From assembly GCA_947650365.1 (NCBI GenBank), contig OX393549.1, positions 38,335,098 through 38,399,097 on the forward strand: DNA of 64,000 nucleotides, written 5' to 3'. The notes beneath the pieces were generated by a model. It was not told the DNA's origin, did no database searches, and worked only from the letters and a program-made list of their open reading frames with translations. Positions 56,221 through 64,000 of the stretch are shown in pieces. Positions within the stretch are counted from its first letter, which is position 1, and the number at the start of each line of letters is the position of its first letter. The position numbers and the translations under genes were made by a program. Origin of the DNA: Chamaelirium japonicum. Lineage: Eukaryota; Streptophyta; Magnoliopsida; Liliales; Melanthiaceae.

Positions 56221-56336
56221 CTACTCTCCGAATACGTACAATCAGATCGGATGGACAACTTTTCTCCAAAAGTTGTCTCCGAAAGTTGTCTAGTCAGCAC
56301 AAAAGCGCCGTAACATGTTATATAGATGTTGTTAAC

Positions 56337-57500
56337 ATATTGTATTATCTTTGTATAGACTAATATAACTTTACATGTATGTGCGATCTATACTTGACCT
56401 ATTGGTTCGATAGAGAGTATTCTATTCTCTCCCTAAGCCTTAGCATCTCTCTCCCTCTCTCTTTTCTTTTCTTCTAGGTTTGTCTCATGGTGTAGAGCTG
56501 GTTCTCTCAGATCTCAACGTCGACTTCGCCTCCAGTTGAGATCTACTTCACAGATCCGACGAGTGCAGCTCCTCCCAAATCTGTTCCGGCGGGCGCTTCG
56601 ATCTCCGGCCCAGATCCAGTCTCCCTCGCACGAGGCCGACGCAGCGCAGCCCTTCCCGGTCCGGCGGCTCCTCTCCCGGCGACTCCTGCCGTACACAGAT
56701 CTGGTCTGCCCCAGATCCGGCGTAGATCTGGTCGTCGGCGCGGATCCGTCTCTAGCTCTCCCTCGCCGGACTGCCTCAGATCCGCGCGACGACCTGCGCG
56801 AGCCTCAGATCTGAGATCCTCTTCCCCGAGCTCCTCTTACCCCTCAGATCTCATCCCTTAGATTTGAGATCCTCTCTGCCGGAACTGAGCGCGAGCTCCT
56901 CCTTCGCCGGCGACCAGATTTGGTCCCTTCGGCCAGACAACCTCGCCGACGAGCACCTGCAGACCTCTCTCCCGCCTCGCAGTCGTCAGATCTGTGACCA
57001 GATCTGCATGCCGACGGGCTCACCTCGACCAGCGATCTGGTCTTCTCCCTCGACGGATCTGGTAAAAGACCTCGAGCCCTCGCTCATCAGCAGCGCCTTC
57101 CTCTCCACCGGATCTGCATCCTGGTCCTCTAGATCTGCAGGTTGAGCTCTCCTCCTTCCTGGATTTGCGACCAGATCCCTCTCCGGCGAACTCCTCTTCG
57201 CTGCGAAGAGCTCCTCGCCTTGAGATCCTCTTCCGATGAGCAAATCTGCACCTCCAGATCTAGGCCTCGCGAGATCTGATCCCCTTCTCCGACGGGTAGG
57301 CCTCCTCGCAGTCTGATCCCCTCCTTGCAACAACAGCAGGCCCTCCGAATCTGCACAGTAGTTGGATTTGATCACAGCCGTCCATCTGGTTTTAATTTGC
57401 CTTTCAAGTGCATTAGAATTCACTCTCTTTTTATTTTTTTTCTGTCCTCAGGGTTTGATTTGAGATTCATTCTCTCATACTTTTTATTTGTGTAGTGGAC
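56337..57500. other. Upstream region of NLR B with GC-rich AGATCT block
   Basis: Partner of 32764-33940. The AGATCT-dense GC-rich part spans about 56500-57385 and is almost the same as in copy A. After it, GTGCATTAGAATTCACTC and then GGGTTTGATTTGAGAT lead to the ATG, as in copies A and C. Confidence 0.6.
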
Positions 57501-60440
57501 ATGGAAGCCGTTGGCCCAGTGTTGGAGACAGTCAAGTGCTTTGGGGCTCCCCTTCTTCGTTGAATTGGCTATGTCAAAAACCTGAAAAAGAATTTCAAGA
57601 AGCTCAATGCAGAGGCCGAAATGTTGTATGCTATGAGGCGTGACAAGCAAACAGAAGTAGATAGATGCAGTCCAGAAAAGGTTCGTAGCTACCAATTTGA
57701 AGCTTGGGTTAATGAAGTTTAGCAGATTGAGAACCAAACAAATGCAAGTGAAGAAGAGTTCAAGCAGGAGAAGAAGTGTTTCAGAGGGTGGTGCCCTGAT
57801 ATTTGCTCGTGCATGAAGCTAGGTAAAGAAGACATGGTGGATTTGATCGATAGAATCTCCGATCTTAAGAAGTTTGATGGTGCAGTCATGATCGATGCGC
57901 CTCCAAGTACAGTCGAGGAGATACCTGTGCCAAGAATAGAAGCGAAAACATCAATAGATACCTTACGGAAGGTAGTGGGATTCATAGAAGATCCAGGCAT
58001 AAAAAAGATCGGCATTTGGGGCATGGGCGGTGTTGGAAAGACAACGCTGATGAAGAATATAAACAACCTACCAGAAATAGCTCAGATGTTTGATATTGTC
58101 ATATGGGTAACCGTCTCAAGAGATTGTAGCTTAAGGATGGTGCAGAATGAGGTTGCACAAAGGTTGTCACTGAGTCTATCAGATGGCATGTCTGACGATG
58201 GAGTTTCCAGGAGGTTATACAACAGATTGAGAAACAGCAAGTATCTGTTACTTCTGGATGATGTTTGGGAGATATTGAATCTTGAAGAAGTGGGAATTCC
58301 AATTCCTACTGAAGAGAATGGATGCAAGATATTATTGACTACTAGAGATCTACAGATATGCCACAAGATGGAAACTAATAAACAGATCAGTGTGGAGGTA
58401 TTGTCCGTTGAAGAAGCATGGGAATTATTCCAAGCGAAAGTGGGTAGTGTTGTCGATTCACCCGAAATCCAGGCATTGGCTAGAGAGGTTGTCGAGGAAT
58501 GCGGAGGCCTGCCGCGTGCGATAATTGTAGTCGGAGGGGCTCTGCGAGAAGAGGGCAATGTTCGTGTCTGGAAGAATGCGTTGCGAGAGTTGGGGTCAGC
58601 AGCGACATCCCAGATAAAAGATATGGAGGAAGCAGTATTTAAGCGATTGAGATTCAGTTACGACAGATTAAAGGGTGACAGACAAAGGTGCTTCTTGTAT
58701 GGTGCATTGTACCCTGAAGATGCCGAAATACTTGTAGCCGAATTGATAGAGTATTGGAGGGCTGCAGGGTTTTTAGAAGATGACGGTACTGTGGAGAGCT
58801 TAGCAGAGGCTGTTGATGCCGGCCACGCTATACTGAAAGACCTTGTAGATGCTTCTTTGCTGGAGAGATGCCAAGGAGATGATGACAGACGGAAGCGTGT
58901 GAAGATGCATGACGTGATTCGTGATCTTGCACTGAGAATTACATCCATAGAGGCCGGGGGAGGCAATAATAATAAATTCTTGGTGAGAGCCGGCAAGGGG
59001 ATACAAACCCCTCCAGGAGAGGAGCAATGGAAAGAATGCAATGTTGTTTCTTTGATGCGGAATGAACTAAAACGGTTGCCCGAGCGGGCTGTTTGCTCTG
59101 TTCTCTCGACACTGCTATTGCAAAGTAATCTTGGCCTAGAAGACATCCCTGAGTTGTTTTTCGAGGCCATGCCCGTGCTCCAAGTTTTGGACCTAAGCTA
59201 CACCAGTATCAGGTCCTTACCACCATCCATCTGCAACTTGGTCCATCTTCGTGGAATGTACCTAAATTATTGTGAGTATTTGGTTGAACTCCCACCCGAA
59301 ATAGGAGCAGTGAAGGCACTTGAGGTGCTTCAGATTGGAGGGATCAACACAGCGATTCGAGGTCTGCCGATTACGGTTGGGGAATTGACTCATCTAAAGT
59401 GCTTACATGTGCAGTTTTCCAGAGCTGGAGGTGATGGGGAGATGATGATTCCACAGGGAATAGTATCGAGACTCTCTTTGTTGGACTTGAGGATAGAGTG
59501 GAGGAGGGATAGTGTGCTGGATTGGGATAGGAATCTGCAGGAAGACTATGTGATGGAGGTTTGCAGTTTGACGGAACTGACTCGTCTTCATTTCTGGTTG
59601 ACAAGAGTGGGATATCTCAAATGCTTTATAGACAAGAGTGGACCATGGCAGAATAGAAAACTATCATCTTTTGCGTTTAAAGTTGGCCCTCATCCTCAAT
59701 ATTTTTTTTCTGGCACTCTACCAGTGGGCCGAATCTTGCAGTTTGTGGGTGATGATGGTGCCCCTCCTCAGGCGATCAAGCAAGTTCTGTGTCGTGCCGA
59801 GAGTTTTTTGCTATGGAAGCACAGCAGCATCAAAAACCTGTTGGGGGAATTTGGCGTGGAGAACATGACTCATCTTAAATACTTAGAGGTTGGAGAATGT
59901 CCTAGAATGGAGAATATATCAATAGATAGGAATTGTTCATTCCCTAACCTTGAGCAATTGTACATTGTTGAGATGGAGAATTTAAGGGATATTTGGGGGA
60001 ACCAATTAGTTGGGATGGTTAATCTTCGTGTGCTGAAGCTTGGTAATTATGGTAGATTGCTTCCCAATCTTGAAGAGTTGCGTGTTTACACCTGCAATAA
60101 AATCAAAGAGATAATAGAAGGGGAAGGGGGTGCCGTTGTCGAATGCATTAATAATGCTCTTTCCAAACTCAAGACCTTGCAATTACTTGGCCTACAAAAT
60201 TTGGAGATTATTTGCAAACAAGTCTTGGCATGGCCCTTCATAGAGTACATCTTCATTGATGGCTGTCCGAATCTGAGGAGGCTCCCTTTTGGCATCCACA
60301 ATGCGTCCACCTTGAAGACAATCAAGTGCAGCAGAGAGTGGTGGGATGCACTGCAGTGGGAAGATGATGAAATCAAAACCCAACTTCAGCCTTTTGCATC
60401 ATTCTTCGACTGGGAACGAAGGAGATTAAGGCCCGGTTAA
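57501..60440 (+). pseudogene. NLR copy B: CC-NBS-LRR with broken coiled coil, NB-ARC and LRR open
   Basis: From ATG 57501 the frame meets TGA at 57561 (codon 21, shared with copy A) and TAG at 57720 (codon 74; GAG in copy A). It is then open from Met-105 (57813) to TAA 60438, 875 codons. NB-ARC: P-loop GMGGVGKTT (about 58021), WVTVS, kinase-2 LLLLDDVW (about 58247), LLTTRD, GLPRA (about 58508, where copy A has GLPLA), FLYGALYPED and MHD (58905). LRRs follow to FDWERRRLRPG. Relative to copy A a 39-base in-frame stretch of the last LRRs is missing near 60060. Translation from Met-105 would give an NLR without most of the coiled coil. The changed GLPL Leu and the two stops point to a pseudogene. 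Expression evidence would decide. Confidence 0.92.
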
Positions 60441-60825
60441 CAAATTAAGATCAGCTTCCTCTCGCCCCAACCAGCTTCTTCCAACTTGATCGTCCACCTT
60501 GAAGAGAGTAGTGGGATGCACTGCAGTGGGAAGATGATGAAATCAAAACCCAACTTGATTGCCCACCTTGAAGACGGTCAAGTGCAGCAGAGAGTGGTGG
60601 GATGCACTGTAGTGGAAAGATGATGAAATCAAAACCCAACTTCAGCCTTTTGCATCATTCTTCGACTGGGAACGAAGGAGATTAAGGCCCGGTTAACAAA
60701 TTAAGACCAGCTTCCTCTCACCCCGACTAGCTTCTTCCATTCCGATCGCATCCTTTCACCCCGACTCCAACTTTTCCCATTCTGACCACATCCTCTCACC
60801 CCGACTAGCTTCTACCATTCCGATC
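60441..60825. repeat. Tandem copies of the NLR 3' end (copy B)
   Basis: Same arrangement as 38006-38391. TGGGATGCACTGCAGTGGGA / GATGATGAAATCAAAACCC recurs at about 60511 and 60598 after the coding copy at 60344. The FDWERRR-coding end is repeated to about 60690. CACCCCGACT units follow. Confidence 0.8.
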
Positions 60826-61689
<864 letters not shown>

Positions 61690-62224
61690 AAAGAGTTTTA
61701 GAAGGCCATCAAGAGTCCGCAGGTCATCAAGATTCTGATTTGTTCATTGAAGCACATATTGTGTGAACTATATATATACGGTTGGAGTCCGCCCTTTTTC
61801 CGAAGAATTTCTTTTCATCATCACCCAGGGTACATAATTGGGATACAACGAGATGTACATTTGGGATCCGCTCTCTGTACGAAAAACTTTTGCTTCATTG
61901 TCCTTGGTATATAATTGTGGCATAACCAGAGATCGGAATCATGTCCGTTGTCCCTGAAGGTAGACTTGGTGGCATTTGGAGCCACATGGTTCTTTCCAAC
62001 TACTATAAAAGGCACTAAATATCTATTATCATTGTTTCCTTTCCATTAGGTTTACAGGCAAACATGTGGTTCTCGTCTTCGAAGAAAGAAACATGCGGCG
62101 GTCTTGTCTTTCTCGGTAAAATGTAGTCGAAGGAGCCATCATCGACTTGTACACTGCCTATGTGAATCTCACACCAGCCTGAGCTCGAATCTTTTTGCGT
62201 CATCTTTGTTCTTTGAAGTCTCAT
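61690..62224 (-). pseudogene. Unrecognised gene remnant, copy B
   Basis: Partner of 39359-39946. Minus-strand frames give WCEIHIGSVQVDDGSFDYIL, KTRPPHVSFFEDENHMF and, in a second frame, HNYIPRTMKQKFFVQ. The first segment is conserved with copy A at the protein level. Family not recognised. Confidence 0.4.
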
Positions 62225-63304
62225 TCAATCTGGCAACCAACTTCTTTGTTCATGGAAAAACTTTCATTACCTTTGTGATATGAGAGTTGTAATGGAGATC
62301 ACATATATATTTGCCTTCCATCCTTGTTGTACCAAACTAGCCTACTATTCGGCCGAGGAGTTGGCCTGAGGGTTGTGTTTGTGTTTTCTCATAGTCTATG
62401 TTCGAAAGAATGCTTTAAATGTCTGTAGTTGTATGGTGCATCTTTGTTCGGAACAGTTAACTGAGTTTATTGCATGGAGTTTGACGAGTTGTTCCGATCA
62501 CATTGTCCGAACAATGGTTCAAAAGTCTTGGACAATCAGTTGGGGGTTGGGGTTCTGGGAGAGGTTATCTCCCCTGCTGAAATTAGAAATTGGGGATTTT
62601 GGAGAACTAGGGTTTTAAGGCGGCGTTTGGCTAACTCATATGGAATTGAATTTCAACCCGCAAATTTTGATGTTTGATTCTACATAACTCACATCCTGTA
62701 AAAACTTGTTGGGAAAATTTGATTCCATCAGAAGCGCATGAGAGTAGCTTCTATGGTCCGTGCAGAATCAAATCCGAATAGGCCTTAAGAACATTAGATA
62801 CCCCCCATTAACAAAGGGGCAGTCATGATTTTCTTTGGAATCTTAAGCCAGCCATCGGACGGCTATGATACAGTTTGTGCGTAAGACTGTAAATGGGCCC
62901 AGGCTTGATTTGGGCCTAGTTTGGGTGGAATTTACTTAGGCTTTGCGCCGGGCTGGCCTAGCATTAATTTCTGACTATATTATGGGCTCGGTATGGGCAA
63001 CTGCTAACCCGACCCAAAGCCTAAATTATTTTATTCTTACTTTTTTATATACAATACATACACATTTTTGCATACATCTACTTACAAATATCAATGTCGT
63101 AGGCTTTAGGAGTATTAGATCACATTATTCTTTTAGAATCTACCATAATCAATGTTATTTTTTCCTTTTGTCATGTGATCAATAGAAGGATAAAAAAAAA
63201 AGATTTAGGCATAGCAATGTTAGAAATCTAGGCTTAATTTGGTTCGGGTTTAGACTTGCGCTTCATAAAAAGGTTTCGGGATGGATCTCCGAAATTTTAA
63301 TTTG
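62225..63304. other. Duplicated intergenic DNA, copy B
   Basis: Matches 39947-40134 and 40956-41819. An extra GGGCC-type piece (62830-62990, with ATGGGCCCAGGCTTG and TTGGGCC) is shortened in copy A. No gene. Confidence 0.5.
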
Positions 63305-64000
63305 TGCCAGGGCCGGGTTTGGGCACACCCTCACAAGTTCGGGCTAGGCCTGGGCTTAGGATGGCCCGGCCCAAACTTGGCTTGGGCGACTCCCAAAATA
63401 TTCGAGACCCAACAAAAGCTCAATCGTCAAAGTAGATGTGTTTTTGAGAACCCTAAAAAATGTAGGAGGGGTAGGCAGGACTCGAACAGTTCCTTAGAGT
63501 ATTAAAAAGAGATAGGTTACATTAAATTATAAACATCTCTAGCCTCGTTTGTGAACAAATCAACCCATAGTGAGATCCAAAACTTAAAGATAGAAATAAT
63601 CAGACTAATATATAAGCTCTGATTTAATCGCTTCTTTGTTGTTAAAAATCATGTTGTTTCTCTTCAGCCAAAGCACCCACAATATCCCTATCGCCAGGAT
63701 GTCCCATGGAGTCTGGATGATTCTCTTCACTCTTTGCCTCCACGTTCACCAAGGAGCGCATAGAGTACTCGGGTGGGAGCGAACCCCACAGTGCTGCTCA
63801 AAGTGATCCTAAAGTCTCCTCGCGAACAGATATCTAAGAAGCAAGTGGGATAAAAATGATCATTACGCCATTTGAATTGGCTTATCTGGGTGAAAAGGAT
63901 TGTTGTGCCATTTGAATTGACTTAAAATACTTTGGCACATTTTTTGAAGGGGGACTTAATGTTAATCCCCATAGCAACATTCTGTTAACTATAGGTCCCG
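63305..64000 (-). repeat. Composite repeat: GGGCC segment plus LINE 3' end, third copy
   Basis: Same order and orientation as 41820-42509 and 19342-20050. The window ends inside it, in the TGTTAACTATAGGTCCCG stretch. Confidence 0.7.

Larger units (their letters stand above)
54013..56336 (-). mobile_element. Non-autonomous Helitron H2, absent from copy A
   Basis: On the minus strand it starts TCTATATAACATG and ends CACGGGCATGCACTA, with the same two subterminal hairpins as H1 and H3. Flanks on the plus strand are CAATACA (left) and TGTTGTTAAC (right). In copy A these are joined as CAATACATGTTGTTAAC at 32757-32773, so the insertion lies exactly between A and T with no target duplication. It holds a thaumatin-like gene fragment, a GGGTC-rich hAT-like end at 54266 and a long GA/G-rich tract. 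Confidence 0.88.

Overview
The window is nuclear DNA from a flowering plant. The evidence is a cluster of plant-type CC-NBS-LRR (RPS2/RPS5-like) disease-resistance gene copies set in dense plant transposon DNA: Ty1/Copia, Ty3/Gypsy, L1- and RTE-type LINEs, hAT-like elements, Helitrons and foldback MITEs. I cannot name the species. No gene here is clearly intact apart from the LINE endonuclease/reverse transcriptase ORF. No tRNA, rRNA or CRISPR array was seen.

Layout. 1-3 kb: a decayed Gypsy gag start with its primer-binding site (minus strand), followed by CT/TTGG-rich tandem repeats with 139-bp and about 490-bp periods. 3.5-7.66 kb: a degenerate CCCATACC minisatellite organised into about 1.2-kb higher-order units. 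7.66-11.6 kb: a GGGTC-rich block, then the 3' half of a Copia element with polypurine tract and a 1.94-kb LTR. 13.4-18.25 kb: a non-autonomous Helitron (H1) that carries a histone H2A 3' exon. 18.3-23.4 kb: retroposon pieces and GGGTC-rich hAT-like ends.

Three related NLR copies follow. Copy C (23.4-30.6 kb) has lost its whole NB-ARC region and is split by a 5.86-kb L1-type LINE with a 16-bp target duplication. Copy A (33.9-38.0 kb) has a nonsense codon at codon 21, further stops, and an 1.1-kb hAT-like element in the LRR region. Copy B (57.5-60.4 kb) shares the codon-21 stop, has a second stop in the coiled coil, but keeps an 875-codon open frame with NB-ARC and LRRs. A and B lie in a direct segmental duplication (about 30.65-42.5 kb and 51.9-64.0 kb), which gives empty sites for insertions that happened after duplication: Helitron H2 (B only) and the hAT-like element (A only).

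Between A and B lie a Gypsy LTR with gag start, a third Helitron (H3), a foldback MITE, an RTE LINE remnant, a 201-bp tandem repeat and a second truncated copy of the Copia LTR. The three Helitrons share both termini and define one family. H1 carries a histone H2A fragment and H2 a thaumatin-like (PR-5) fragment, both in the orientation of the host element. Overall this is a decaying resistance-gene cluster whose history can be read from nested insertions.
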